Below are positions 7,754 to 16,288 of a DNA stretch of 64,000 nt, one piece after another. Each line of letters starts with the position of its first letter. Positions within the stretch are counted from its first letter, which is position 1. The notes under the pieces were generated by a model, which worked only from the letters and a program-made list of their open reading frames with translations, was not told the DNA's origin and searched no databases. Both the position numbers and the translations under genes were made by a program. This DNA comes from Pseudomonas fluorescens (GTDB taxonomy: Bacteria; Pseudomonadota; Gammaproteobacteria; Pseudomonadales; Pseudomonadaceae): contig NZ_MOBX01000015.1 in NCBI RefSeq assembly GCF_003732425.1, positions 452,303-516,302 on the forward strand, in the 5' to 3' direction.

Positions 7754-8194
7754 ATGCAAGGCGTCAAACGCAAACTGGTCTATGTGTCGTTGTATGAAGT
7801 GATCGGCATGACCTTCTCCGCCCTCGGCCTGGCACTGTTATCCGGCACTTCGCCGGGCAGCACCGGCCCCTTGGCGGTGATCATTACCACCATCGCCGTG
7901 ACCTGGAATTTCATTTACACCTCGCTGTTCGAACATTGGGAAAGTCAGCAGGTGTCGCGCACGCGCACGGTGAAACGCCGCATTGCCCATGCGGTCGGCT
8001 TTCAACTGACGCTGATTGTGTTCCTGATTCCGTTGATCGCCTGGTGGATGAACATCAGTCTGGTGCAGGCCTTCCTGCTGGATCTGGCGTTGATCATATT
8101 CATTCCGTGCTACACGTTCGCCTTCAACTGGCTGTTCGACCGGATCTTCGGCTTGCCGGCCTCGGCGCTACCGGATTCAGCGGCTGCGGCATAA
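7754..8194 (+). CDS. PACE-family multidrug/biocide efflux transporter (two BTP domains)
   Basis: This 146-residue inner-membrane protein has four hydrophobic segments arranged as two bacterial-transmembrane-pair repeats. The first repeat includes KRKLVYVSLYEVIGMTFSALGLALLSG and the WNFIYTSLFEHWE block. The second has KRRIAHAVGFQLTLIVFLIPLIAWWM and the YTFAFNWLFDRIFG block. The acidic residue in the first helix pair (YEVIGM) and the W/F-N-x-x-(F/Y) motifs are family hallmarks. Members such as AceI export chlorhexidine and possibly short diamines with the proton gradient. A GAGG ribosome site precedes the ATG. The natural substrate is unknown. Confidence 0.88.
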   Translation: MQGVKRKLVYVSLYEVIGMTFSALGLALLSGTSPGSTGPLAVIITTIAVTWNFIYTSLFEHWESQQVSRTRTVKRRIAHAVGFQLTLIVFLIPLIAWWMNISLVQAFLLDLALIIFIPCYTFAFNWLFDRIFGLPASALPDSAAAA

Positions 8195-8319
8195 ATCGTT
8201 AATTGGTAAACAGATATTGCAAGAAATCAGCGGTTTATCCGGTCAAACCGCCGATATTCACAATCCGTTAACTCCGATAGCAGGCTAAGCTTTTCCATCA
8301 ATAAAAAATGGATCCGCCC

Positions 8320-9744
8320 ATGACTGCTCATGCTCCCGCCGCCGCGCACAGCGACGGCATCGACCCGATACGCGCCGCTCAGGTGTCTGCCCGCATTGAT
8401 CGCCTTCCGGCAGTTGCAACGATCTGGCGCCTGGTGGCGTTGCTCTCGATCGGTGGATTTTTCGAACTCTACGACCTGTTCCAGACCGCTTACATCAGCC
8501 CCGGGCTGATTCGCGACGGCATCTTTGCCGCCGGCAATCAGGGTGTGTTCGGTTTCTCCGATCAAGCGGCGTTTGCCTCGGCGACGTTCCTCGGCCTGTT
8601 CCTCGGCGCCAGTCTGCTCAGCCCGCTGGCGGATCGCTTCGGCCGCCGCGCGATCTTCACCTTCGCGCTGGTCTGGTACACGGTGGCGACGGTGTTGATG
8701 GGCATTCAGAGTTCGGCGCTGGGCATCATCTGCATGCGCTTTCTGGTGGGCATCGGCCTCGGTATCGAGCTGGTGACCATCGACGCCTACCTCTCGGAAC
8801 TGGTGCCGAAACGCATGCGCAGCTCGGCCTTTGCCTTCGCGTTTTTCGTGCAGTTCCTGTCGGTGCCGGCAGTGGCGTTGATGTCGTGGTGGCTGGTGCC
8901 GCAAGCACCGTTCGGTGTCTCCGGCTGGCGCTGGGTAGTGCTGGCCAGCGCGGTGTTTGCGCTGTTTATCTGGTGGCTGCGCAAGCGTCTGCCAGAATCA
9001 CCGCGCTGGCTCGCGCAGCAGGGTCGCTTTGATGAGGCCAACCGGATTCTCGACCACATCGAAGCGCGTTGCCAAAAGGATTACGGCAAACCACTCGATG
9101 CCCCCGAAGCCTTGCCGGTCGACGTCGAAGGCAAGGGCCGCTTCGCCGATATCTGGCAACCACCGTATCGCCGTCGCGCATTGATGCTGATCGTCTTTCA
9201 CATTTTCCAGGCGATCGGTTTCTTCGGTTTCGGCAACTGGTTGCCGGCGCTGCTGTCCGGCCAAGGCGTCAGCGTCACTCACAGTTTGATGTACGCGTTC
9301 ATCATCACCCTCGCCTACCCGCTCGGGCCGCTGCTGTTCGTAAAGTTCGCCAACCGTTTCGAGAACAAATGGCAGATCGTCGGCTCGGCCCTCGGCGCGA
9401 TGACCTTCGGCACCTTGTTCGCCCTGCAGACCAGCGCATTCGGGCTGATCTTCTGCGGGGTGATGATCACCTTCTGCAACGCCTGGTTGAGCTTCAGTTA
9501 TCACTCGTACCAGAGCGAACTGTTCCCGACCAATATCCGCGCCCGCGCCGTGGGTTTCTGCTATTCGTTCAGCCGCTTGTCGACGGTGTTCAGCAGCCTG
9601 CTGATCGGTCTGTTTCTCGATAACTTCGGCACACCCGGGGTATTGGCGTTCATCGTCAGCAGCATGCTCATCGTGATGTTGACCATCGGCGGGTTTGGCC
9701 CGCGCACGCGCAATCTGGCGCTGGAGAACATTGCCCATCGCTGA
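8320..9744 (+). CDS. MFS transporter (sugar/aromatic-acid:H+ symporter type)
   Basis: This 474-residue permease has about 12 membrane segments. MFS signatures include GGFFELYDLFQTAYISPGL in helix 1, the loop 2-3 motif PLADRFGRRAIFTFAL (G-x-x-x-D-R-x-G-R-R), RFLVGIGLGIELVTIDAYLSELVPKRMRSSAFA, and the linker RLPESPRWL. This is the pattern of the sugar-porter and metabolite:H+ symporter families. The ATG at 8320 has GGA seven bases upstream; an in-frame ATG at 8308 would add four residues. No adjacent catabolic genes reveal the substrate. Confidence 0.85.
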   Translation: MTAHAPAAAHSDGIDPIRAAQVSARIDRLPAVATIWRLVALLSIGGFFELYDLFQTAYISPGLIRDGIFAAGNQGVFGFSDQAAFASATFLGLFLGASLLSPLADRFGRRAIFTFALVWYTVATVLMGIQSSALGIICMRFLVGIGLGIELVTIDAYLSELVPKRMRSSAFAFAFFVQFLSVPAVALMSWWLVPQAPFGVSGWRWVVLASAVFALFIWWLRKRLPESPRWLAQQGRFDEANRILDHIEARCQKDYGKPLDAPEALPVDVEGKGRFADIWQPPYRRRALMLIVFHIFQAIGFFGFGNWLPALLSGQGVSVTHSLMYAFIITLAYPLGPLLFVKFANRFENKWQIVGSALGAMTFGTLFALQTSAFGLIFCGVMITFCNAWLSFSYHSYQSELFPTNIRARAVGFCYSFSRLSTVFSSLLIGLFLDNFGTPGVLAFIVSSMLIVMLTIGGFGPRTRNLALENIAHR

Positions 9745-9753
9745 TGGGGACAA

Positions 9754-9790
9754 CGGTCATCCTCTGCCGCTTATCGGCAAGGGATGACCG
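9754..9790. other. Strong hairpin downstream of the MFS gene
   Basis: CGGTCATCC (9754-9762) pairs with GGATGACCG (9782-9790), with an inner TGCCG/CGGCA stem. No T-run follows, so it is not a standard intrinsic terminator. It may stabilise the mRNA 3' end. Confidence 0.5.
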
Positions 9791-9900
9791 CTGCCCGAGC
9801 TTGATAAATTATCCAACTATTTGAAATTAAAGGATTTAATAAAAAGGCACGGTAATTGCTGCGATACGCCAGTCAGCCATTACCCACAGGTCCATCCATC

Positions 9901-10446
9901 ATGTTGGTCAGTGCTAAACAACAGCCCATCATTCACCTGCCCAAAGCGCTGAATGACGATGCCACCACCACGGCTGCCGCGGGGCTGCAAGGCGGCCTGC
10001 ACGGCGCCATGCTGCAAACCCTGCAAAACCAGACCCAGGCGCAAACCGCCGAAGCCACTGCCAAAGTGCAGGACTCGGCCACGCAGATCGCCACCCAGCA
10101 AGTCAGCGAAGCCACACGCATCAGCGACAACGTCGACGAAGCGTTCGCCAAGACCCGCGTAAGCCTGCAATCGACCGACGCCACCACGGCCTCGGCGAAA
10201 TCCGCCACCGACGAATTCAAGGATTACATGAGCAAGACGCCGGAACAGCGTCTGCGCGATAGCATCCTGCAGTCCATGGGGCTGACCGAAGACGACATCA
10301 AAACCATGCCGCCGGAGAAACAACTGGCTATCGGCAAAGAGATCGCCGAGCGTTTGCAGGACAAGATGAAGTTGGCGCAGGCGGAAAAAGACAACGATGT
10401 GAAGGACAGCGACAAACAGGCGGGCAAGTTTCTCGCTGCGCTGTGA
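9901..10446 (+). CDS. Hypothetical Gln/Ala/Thr-rich helical protein
   Basis: This 181-residue protein has no recognised family. The middle (about residues 20-110) is rich in Ala, Thr, Gln and Ser with almost no aromatics and is probably long amphipathic helix. The C-terminal part carries SKTPEQRLRDSILQSMGLTEDDIKTMPPEKQLAIGKEIAERLQDKM, a soluble helical block seen at the ends of various Pseudomonas hypothetical proteins. There is no signal peptide. I placed the start at 9901, where the sequence becomes protein-like. A terminator follows directly, so it is a single-gene unit. Confidence 0.7.
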   Translation: MLVSAKQQPIIHLPKALNDDATTTAAAGLQGGLHGAMLQTLQNQTQAQTAEATAKVQDSATQIATQQVSEATRISDNVDEAFAKTRVSLQSTDATTASAKSATDEFKDYMSKTPEQRLRDSILQSMGLTEDDIKTMPPEKQLAIGKEIAERLQDKMKLAQAEKDNDVKDSDKQAGKFLAAL

Positions 10447-10457
10447 TTTAAACGAGC

Positions 10458-10489
10458 AAAAAAAGAGTCCCTGATGGGACTCTTTTTTT
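10458..10489 (+). terminator. Intrinsic terminator after the 9901 gene
   Basis: AAGAGTCCC-TGAT-GGGACTCTT followed by seven T. The preceding A-run makes it usable on both strands. Confidence 0.88.
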
Positions 10490-10622
10490 GACTTGCTGAC
10501 CGCTCGTCGAACAGTGACTCATACCTGTAACTTCTGACAGTAGACGCCCTGTCCCTTCACGCGAATGATGGCTCCATCCCACGGGATGTAATGCCCTCAA
10601 CGTTAAGCAAGGGAAACTCATC

Positions 10623-11027
10623 ATGAGCGAAACCAAAACGCCTATCGGGCTCTTCAGCCTCAAAGTGAAGGAAAACGGCGGAGCAGAAATTACGGTTCCC
10701 ACTGACTTACTCCAACTAAGTCTCACTGCCAATTCACTGCATGTGAGTGGCCACGATAGCAGCACGGCACCACCACCGTGGGGGGCGGCGCTGCATATCG
10801 CCGAAACCATCAGCCCGCGCAAATACGAGGTGAAGGCTGGCAGCGGCACTTATTACAACCCGAAAAACAAGGGACCAACCTGGAGCGCGACGACCGGTGA
10901 AATCACTCTGGAAACGGTCGACTTTAAAAATGAGCTCGTAAAAGGCAGTTTCACCTTCACGGCAAGAGACGGCACAAACCGTGAAAATACTGCAGAACTC
11001 AGCGGGACTTTCTCGCTAGGGAACTAG
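10623..11027 (+). CDS. Hypothetical protein, tandem paralogue 1
   Basis: This 134-residue protein has an AAGGGA ribosome site before its ATG. Sequence runs such as GEITLETVDFKNELVKGSFTFTARDG and ELSGTFSLGN alternate in a beta-strand pattern, suggesting a small beta-sandwich. There is no signal peptide or cysteine. The next gene is a clear paralogue: both have N-x-K-x-I/A-G-x-x-S-L-x-V near the start, YNPKN in the middle, GE-[IV]-T-[LV]-E-x-[VI]-D, and KGSF-[TK]-FTAR near the end. Its AT content is somewhat above that of the neighbours. No function can be assigned. Confidence 0.72.
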   Translation: MSETKTPIGLFSLKVKENGGAEITVPTDLLQLSLTANSLHVSGHDSSTAPPPWGAALHIAETISPRKYEVKAGSGTYYNPKNKGPTWSATTGEITLETVDFKNELVKGSFTFTARDGTNRENTAELSGTFSLGN

Positions 11028-11090
11028 GTTTTAGCGACCACCTGCATTGGTCGTTTGATCAACAGTTCCTTCATGCAAAGGACTGACTAC

Positions 11091-11534
11091 ATGCCAAGGA
11101 TGAAGACCATGAACGAAAACAGCAAAAGCAAACTGAAGGCTATCGGGCACCTCAGCTTGAACGTGAATGAGAACAATGAAGGGGAAGAGCAGGTGCCAAC
11201 CAGCCGTTTTGTGATGGATCCGGATCTCACTCTTTTGTACATCGCCGGGTGGGCCGGAGCCGCGCCAACATCGCAGGGCGTAGAAATCGTCATTTTAAAA
11301 GAAATCGAGGCTCACACAACTTACCCATTTGAATCAGGGTCTGCCGTAGGCAGCTACAACCCGAAAAACTTCTCGGGCAGTTCCTGGTCCTCAGTCAGTC
11401 AAAGTGGTGAGGTCACCGTTGAAGAAATTGACCTGCTTAAAAGAACCGCGAAAGGCAGTTTCAAGTTCACCGCCAGATCTCGGGACCATGAGCATTTTGC
11501 AGAGATCCATGGAGACTTCCATTTGCAACAGTAG
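11091..11534 (+). CDS. Hypothetical protein, tandem paralogue 2
   Basis: This 147-residue protein is related to the gene just upstream (shared YNPKN, GE-V-T-V-EEID and KGSFKFTAR blocks), so the pair arose by duplication. Two starts are equally supported: the ATG at 11091 has AAAGGA 8 bases before it, and the ATG at 11109 has AAGGA 8 bases before it and aligns with the first residue of the paralogue. Relative to its sister it has an insert with IAGWAGAAPTSQGVEIVIL. The predicted structure is all-beta and cytosolic, and the function is unknown. It is convergent with the BdlA-like gene. Confidence 0.7.
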   Translation: MPRMKTMNENSKSKLKAIGHLSLNVNENNEGEEQVPTSRFVMDPDLTLLYIAGWAGAAPTSQGVEIVILKEIEAHTTYPFESGSAVGSYNPKNFSGSSWSSVSQSGEVTVEEIDLLKRTAKGSFKFTARSRDHEHFAEIHGDFHLQQ

Positions 11535-11591
11535 GTACCTCTCAAATAACAACTGCCTCTAAAGCTGGAGAGGCAGTTGCTCCTGACAGCA

Positions 11592-12911
11592 TCAATTCAG
11601 TTGCAAGGTCTCATTGAACTGGCTGATCGCATCCACCACATGCCGCGAGCCCTGCTGAATTTCCAGAATCACCTCCCCCGCCTCATTCGCCAGTTCCACA
11701 CCAAGCCCGGTGCGGCTCAGGCTCGACTGCATGCTCGACACCGCGCTCAGCGACAGGTCATGGTTCTTGCGCACCACCTCGACAATTTCCAGGGTCGCCT
11801 GACTGGTTCGCGCCGCCAGGCTGCGGACTTCATCGGCGACCACGGCAAATCCGCGCCCATGCTCACCGGCCCGCGCCGCTTCAATGGCCGCATTGAGCGC
11901 CAGCAGGTTGGTCTGATCGGCAATGCCGCGAATGGTCTGGACGATGGTGCCAATAATGTCCGACTGTTTGCTCACCGCATCGATGCTGGTGGCGGCTTCG
12001 TTGAGGTCGCGGGAAATGTCCTGAATGATCTTTACGGTTTGCTGCACAACCTGCGAGCCTTTTTGTGCGCAGGCGTCGTTTTGTACCGAGGTGCTGTGGG
12101 CCGATTCGGCAGCGTTCTGCAGCGTGGTCATCTGATGAGTAATGTCGCTGGCGAACTTGACCACTTTGTACAAGCGGCCCTTGGCGTCGAACAATGGGTT
12201 GTAGGACGCTTCGAGGTAAACCATCTGCCCCGACTTGTTCTTGCGCTCGAAACGGTGCGAGTGATATTCGCCGCGATTGAGCGAAGCCCAGAATGCTTTG
12301 TACTGCGCAGACTCGGCTTCAGCGCGATGACAGAACAGACTGTGGTGATGGCCGAGGATTTCGTTGAGCGAGTACTGCATGGTCTTGAGGAAGTTGTCGT
12401 TGGCCGCGATGACATTGCCTTCCGGGGTGAACTCGATCACCGCCATCGAGCGACTGATCGCCGCCAGCATGCTTTCCTCTTCGTGCTCTTTATTGACCCG
12501 AGCGGTAATGTCGGCAGCCACTTTGATCACACTTTGGACTTGCTTATCCGGGCCATACACCGGCATGTAGCTGGCTTCGAGCCAGACTTCCCTGCCGGCC
12601 TTGTTCAAGCGCAGGAAAGTGCCGCTGATCGGCTCACCGCGAGCCAGATCACGCCACAATCTGGCGTACTCTTCGCTGCGGTAAAAAGCCTCTTCACAAA
12701 ACACCCGGTGATGTTTGCCGCGCACTTCATCGGCGCTGTAGCCCATGGTCTTGCAGAAGTTTTCATTGGCATCCAGCACGATGCCGTCAGGGGTGAACTC
12801 GATCATTGCCATCGAACGGCTGATCGCGGCCAACTTGGCATTGGCTTCAGTCAAGGCGCAGCTGAATCGCTCGATCTGCTGCAGGTCAGCCTTGTGATGT
12901 AGGTTGAACAT
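11592..12911 (-). CDS. bdlA: BdlA-like PAS-PAS-MCP cytoplasmic chemotaxis transducer
   Basis: This 439-residue protein has no membrane segment. Two PAS domains with almost repeated sequences (LAAISRSMAMIEFTPDGIVL at about residues 26-45, and LAAISRSMAVIEFTPEGNVI at about 150) are each followed by an EASY-containing C-terminal part. Next comes an MCP signalling domain with the hairpin tip DQTNLLALNAAIEAARAGEHGRGFAVVADEVR (about residues 327-360). This architecture matches BdlA, the P. aeruginosa biofilm-dispersion protein, which senses redox or nutrient changes and alters cyclic-di-GMP. There is no C-terminal methylation-enzyme tether. The name rests on architecture and length, not proven function. 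Confidence 0.82.
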   Translation of the reverse strand: MFNLHHKADLQQIERFSCALTEANAKLAAISRSMAMIEFTPDGIVLDANENFCKTMGYSADEVRGKHHRVFCEEAFYRSEEYARLWRDLARGEPISGTFLRLNKAGREVWLEASYMPVYGPDKQVQSVIKVAADITARVNKEHEEESMLAAISRSMAVIEFTPEGNVIAANDNFLKTMQYSLNEILGHHHSLFCHRAEAESAQYKAFWASLNRGEYHSHRFERKNKSGQMVYLEASYNPLFDAKGRLYKVVKFASDITHQMTTLQNAAESAHSTSVQNDACAQKGSQVVQQTVKIIQDISRDLNEAATSIDAVSKQSDIIGTIVQTIRGIADQTNLLALNAAIEAARAGEHGRGFAVVADEVRSLAARTSQATLEIVEVVRKNHDLSLSAVSSMQSSLSRTGLGVELANEAGEVILEIQQGSRHVVDAISQFNETLQLN

Positions 12912-13540
12912 GGTTGTATCACCTTCCGCGCGGACTTTTGATTTGATGAAAGTTCAGTTCTTTCAAGATCCACCACTACGTTCCACAGAACAGGCACACG
13001 CATTCCTCCACGGGAGGAAGTTGTCAGGTGATAAATGATGATCAATCGGAGCGTCCATGCAGCAACGCTCTAATCAAGACATCCTTCTCTTGATAGCCCG
13101 CACGCGGGCCAGCCCTAACGCGTAGAAGAACTTCCATGTAAGCGACGCTCCTTGTTGGTTCAGTGTCGGTGCCTTGGGTTGCGCACTCTGGCAGCATGAA
13201 TTCACGGACCAACGATGCGCATCAGTCAGGTTTTGACATGACGGTCGACATCGTTAGTTAGAAGAAGCATAGCCAGCGCGAAGCCTTGCGCAAGGCCACT
13301 AGTCGGCCAGTATCTGGCACTTTTTGCACAAAAATCGGTTCAGCGCGGGGAAAAATGTTGCCGGGGCGGACGCTTTCGCGAGCGAGCTCGCTGCGGGGTT
13401 TCGATCTGCTGCGATGGGCGGCGTCTAAAGTAATGGGACATAGCGTTGCTCGGAACGGGATTCTCGCCCTTTTGTGCAACCTTGCAGATTATTTTCGGAT
13501 TCAGGCAGGAGCCCGAGAACCGGGCTCCGGAAAGGCGTGA
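12912..13540. other. 629-bp stretch without a convincing gene
   Basis: I see no frame with a good start and protein-like sequence. Visible items are the short palindrome CCTCCACGGGAGG near 13005, a GCCCGCACGCGGGC palindrome near 13097, and a REP-like fragment (CGCTTTCGCGAGCGAGCTCG, from about 13371). The region could carry bdlA promoter elements or a small RNA, but nothing decisive is visible. Confidence 0.5.
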
Positions 13541-13651
13541 TCAGTGACCGAAGATGTCGACTTTCTTGGCTTTCTTCTCCGCGCGTTTTTCAATCGCGGT
13601 CTTGGCCGGTTTCTTCTTCGCCGCTTTCTTTGAATCCATACCTTTGGACAT
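13541..13651 (-). CDS. Small Lys/Ala-rich protein (36 aa)
   Basis: The frame starts MSKGMDSKKAAKKKPAKTAI and ends KKVDIFGH. More than a third of the residues are lysine, like small basic nucleic-acid-associated or ribosome-linked peptides in Pseudomonas. GGAG stands 8 bases before the ATG. A GGAGCCCG/CGGGCTCC hairpin lies just downstream (about 13508-13528), without a T-run. The function is unknown. It is divergent from the GNAT gene. Confidence 0.65.
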   Translation of the reverse strand: MSKGMDSKKAAKKKPAKTAIEKRAEKKAKKVDIFGH

Positions 13652-13753
13652 GATGCGTACTCCACTCACAGGGGATGTAGGCTCAGGTATACACCTATCG
13701 CGCCACGCGCGTTCTTTTATAATCGCCGCTTTGCACGCCGACAGTCCGATCCC

Positions 13754-14173
13754 ATGCCCGACACCCAATACAGCCTGCTCGACGCGTCATTATGGCCGTT
13801 GATGAACAAGTTTTACCGTAGCCACCAATCCTCGATGAAAGCGGTTCGCGATGCGCAATTGTGGGTCGCGCGGCGGGGCGAGATTGTTGGTGCGTTGTGC
13901 CTGCGGCCAGTGTCCGGCGGACAGTGGTTGACCGGGCTGTTTGTGGATCCGGGGTGTCGTGAACAGGGGATTGCCGCGCAGTTGATTGCGGCGGCGGTGC
14001 AGGATGTGAGCGAGCCGGTGTGGCTGTTCTGCCATCCGGATTTGCGCGGTTTTTATGAGCGGCGCGGGTTCATTTTCGACCCCGCCCTACCGCAGGCAAT
14101 GGCAGAGCGCTTGAGCCGGTATGCGCGGAGCAAGCCGATGATTGCGATGGAACTGGCCCCTTCACAATCCTGA
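13754..14173 (+). CDS. GNAT-family N-acetyltransferase
   Basis: This is a compact 139-residue GNAT protein. The strand ELWVARRGEIVGALCLRPV-like block, the catalytic-fold segment WLTGLFVDPGCREQGIAAQLIAAA (acetyl-CoA pyrophosphate loop R/Q-x-x-G-I/x-A, about residues 59-82) and the C-terminal FYERRGFIFD (the usual 'FYek.GF') are all present. The acceptor is unknown. It is convergent with the deformylase gene, with one REP half-copy between them. Confidence 0.88.
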   Translation: MPDTQYSLLDASLWPLMNKFYRSHQSSMKAVRDAQLWVARRGEIVGALCLRPVSGGQWLTGLFVDPGCREQGIAAQLIAAAVQDVSEPVWLFCHPDLRGFYERRGFIFDPALPQAMAERLSRYARSKPMIAMELAPSQS

Positions 14174-14188
14174 TGTGCAATGCAAAAC

Positions 14189-14223
14189 CAATGTGGGAGC
14201 CAGCCTGCTGGCCCCCACAGGGG
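14189..14223. repeat. Single REP-like palindrome
   Basis: TGTGGGAGCCAGCCTGCTGG followed by CCCCCACA forms one hairpin of the GGGAGC family. It lies between convergent genes and may end transcription from both sides. Confidence 0.65.
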
Positions 14224-14241
14224 TATGTGCCGGGTCTTAGA

Positions 14242-14781
14242 TCAGTCGTCTGCTGTGGGATCGAGATCCGGGAACATCACTTCGGTAAAACCGAACTTGC
14301 TGAAGTCGGTAATGCGCGACGGGTACAAGCGGCCGATCAGCTGATCGCATTCGTGCTGCACAACACGGGCGTGGAAGCCCGAAGCAGTGCGCACAATCGG
14401 CTCGCCCTTCGGATCAAACCCTTCGTAGCGTATCTGCTGATAACGCTCCACGGCGCCGCGTAAACCGGGCACCGACAGACACCCTTCAAAGCCCTCCTCC
14501 ATCAACGGACTCAGCGGCGTGATCAGCGGATTGATCAGGATTGTCTGCGGCACCGCTTCCGCGTCCGGGTAACGTTCGCTGTGTTCGAAACCAAAGATCA
14601 CCAGTTGCAGATCGACGCCGATCTGCGGTGCTGCGAGGCCGACGCCACCGACGCTTTCCATGGTCTGGAACATGTCGTCGATCAGTTGCCACAGTTCAGG
14701 GCTGTCGAACATTTCGGCCGGCACTGGCGGGGCGATGCGCAGCAGGCGCTCGTCGCCCATTTTCAGAATTTCACGGATCAT
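14242..14781 (-). CDS. def: Peptide deformylase
   Basis: This 179-residue metalloenzyme removes the N-formyl group from new proteins. All three catalytic motifs are visible: GVGLAAPQ (motif 1, about residues 46-53), EGCLSVPG (motif 2, Cys metal ligand) and QHECDQLIG (motif 3, HExxD-type, with His ligands and catalytic Glu). Motif 3 has Gln where many deformylases have His or Leu. Pseudomonas usually carries another def next to fmt, so this is probably a second copy. Its start is 2 bp downstream of the BrkB stop, so the two are probably co-transcribed. Confidence 0.92.
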   Translation of the reverse strand: MIREILKMGDERLLRIAPPVPAEMFDSPELWQLIDDMFQTMESVGGVGLAAPQIGVDLQLVIFGFEHSERYPDAEAVPQTILINPLITPLSPLMEEGFEGCLSVPGLRGAVERYQQIRYEGFDPKGEPIVRTASGFHARVVQHECDQLIGRLYPSRITDFSKFGFTEVMFPDLDPTADD

Positions 14782-14783
14782 GA

Positions 14784-15734
14784 TCAGACTTCGTCAGTGT
14801 CCGGCTTGAGCGAATGATCGCGGCCCAGGCCCGAGACGTGTTGTTTGGGATGTTCATCGAGTTCGCCGGGGACTTTCTCACCCGCGTCCTTGCCCTCGCT
14901 GGACATGTGTTCGATCACCGCATTCATCTCGGCGCCGAGCAACAGCACCGCAGCGGAAATGTAGAAGTACAGCAAGAGCACGATGATCGCCCCGATGCTG
15001 CCATACATCGCGTTGTAGTTGGCGAAGGTTTTCACGTAGAACGCGAATCCCAACGACGCAATGATCCACACCACCACGGCCAACACCGAACCGGGGGTGA
15101 TGAAGCGGAATTCCTGTTTAACGTCGGGCATGACGTAGTAGATCAGTGCCACGGCGACCATCATCAGAATCACGATCACTGGCCAGCGCGCGATGGTCCA
15201 CACCGTGACGATGAAGTCTTCCAGGCCCACCTGTGCGGCGATCCAGCCCATCACCTGCGGCCCGAGCACCATCAGCGCGGCGGCCACCAGCAGCATGCCG
15301 GCAATGCCGACGGTGTAGACAATCGACAGCGGGAAACGCTTCCAGACCGGCCGGCCTTCGACCACGTCGTACGCGGCGTTCATTGCGCTCATCATCAAGC
15401 GCACGCCTGCGGAGGCGGTGTACAGGGCGATAACGATACCGACGGAAAGCAGGCCACCCTTGGACTGCTGCAACTGGTCGATCACCGGATTGACCTGCTC
15501 CAGCGCCTGCGGTGGCAGGACCAGTTCCGATTGCAGGCGCAGCCAGGAGAAGAAGTCCGGCAGGTGCAGGAAACCGATCAGGGCGATCAGGAACAGAATG
15601 AACGGGAACAGCGAGAACAGCATCTGGTAGGCCAGTGCCGAGGCATAGGTCGACATCTCGTCGTCGACGAATTCAGTGACCGTGCGCACCATCACCCGGT
15701 GCAGGGGCAGACCTTTCATGTCCGGAAAAATCAT
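14784..15734 (-). CDS. YihY/BrkB-family inner-membrane protein
   Basis: This 316-residue protein has about six membrane segments and the typical YihY/BrkB pattern: TYASALAYQMLFSLFPFILFLIALIGFL, the GGLLSVGIVIALYTASAGVRLMMSAMNAAYDV block, YYVMPDVKQEFRFITPGSVLAVVVWI, and YNAMYGSIGAIIVLLLYFYISAAVLLLGAEMNAVIE. The charged C-terminal tail is cytosolic. The family's role is unsettled (transport or envelope maintenance); older RNase BN labels are wrong. The ATG at 15734 has an AAAGGAG site 6 bases upstream. Confidence 0.9.
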   Translation of the reverse strand: MIFPDMKGLPLHRVMVRTVTEFVDDEMSTYASALAYQMLFSLFPFILFLIALIGFLHLPDFFSWLRLQSELVLPPQALEQVNPVIDQLQQSKGGLLSVGIVIALYTASAGVRLMMSAMNAAYDVVEGRPVWKRFPLSIVYTVGIAGMLLVAAALMVLGPQVMGWIAAQVGLEDFIVTVWTIARWPVIVILMMVAVALIYYVMPDVKQEFRFITPGSVLAVVVWIIASLGFAFYVKTFANYNAMYGSIGAIIVLLLYFYISAAVLLLGAEMNAVIEHMSSEGKDAGEKVPGELDEHPKQHVSGLGRDHSLKPDTDEV

Positions 15735-15846
15735 TCGCGTCTCCTTTCGCCGCAATACAGGTTGAAGTCGTGGCGACTCAGGGGCCGTTTTTTACATCAC
15801 GGTAGCCTGTTTGGCGAATCTCGTCGGATTGCTGCAGGCTTTTGAC

Positions 15847-15875
15847 ACAAAAACGGCCATCCTTGGATGGCCGTT
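15847..15875 (-). terminator. Intrinsic terminator after the CsbD gene
   Basis: On the minus strand, AACGGCCATCC-AA-GGATGGCCGTT is followed by a run of T. It lies 24 bp past the CsbD-family stop. Confidence 0.82.
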
Positions 15876-15898
15876 CATGTATTTCGTTCAAGGCTGAA

Positions 15899-16090
15899 TT
15901 ACGCCTTGTCGACACCTTTCTTGATGGCGTCCTTGGCTTTACCGACCGCTTGCTGGGCCTCGCCTTTTTTCTCTTGAACCTTGCCTTCGGCTTGCAGCTT
16001 GGTGTTATCGGTGGCTTTACCGACGCCTTGCTTGACGTTGCCGACCGCTTCGTTGGCCATGCCTTTTACTTTATCGCCTGTGCTACTCAT
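15899..16090 (-). CDS. CsbD-family stress protein
   Basis: This 63-residue hydrophilic protein (MSSTGDKVKGMANEAVGNVK...) has the repeated G-x-A/V-K-[GQ]-x-x-G-K pattern of CsbD-like proteins and no Cys, Trp or Phe. Members are induced by general stress, osmolarity or stationary phase, and are largely helical or disordered. A GGAG-type site precedes the ATG and a terminator follows. It is a single-gene unit. The molecular role is unknown across the family. Confidence 0.9.
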   Translation of the reverse strand: MSSTGDKVKGMANEAVGNVKQGVGKATDNTKLQAEGKVQEKKGEAQQAVGKAKDAIKKGVDKA

Positions 16091-16288
16091 GGTGTTTCTC
16101 CTTGGTGCAATAAGGGGGAAAAGTCAGTACGTAATGATTGACTGGCCGGGTTTGCGCCAAGTTTCATTTATTTTCAGTGACTCATTTCGTCGCGGCATGC
16201 AGGTTGGGCTTTATGTTTGCTTGCGTTGCCCCGAGAATGCGCACCATATGGGCGTTGTGCGCCAATGAACCGATCCCGCAGGAATGTT

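Noticed and set aside
11577..12902. 441-residue open frame antisense to the BdlA-like gene
   Set aside because: The PAS-PAS-MCP reading on the opposite strand is unmistakable.
13286..13540. 84-residue frame in the 12.9-13.5 kb gap
   Set aside because: Part of it comes from a REP-like fragment; there is no ribosome site or recognisable protein pattern.
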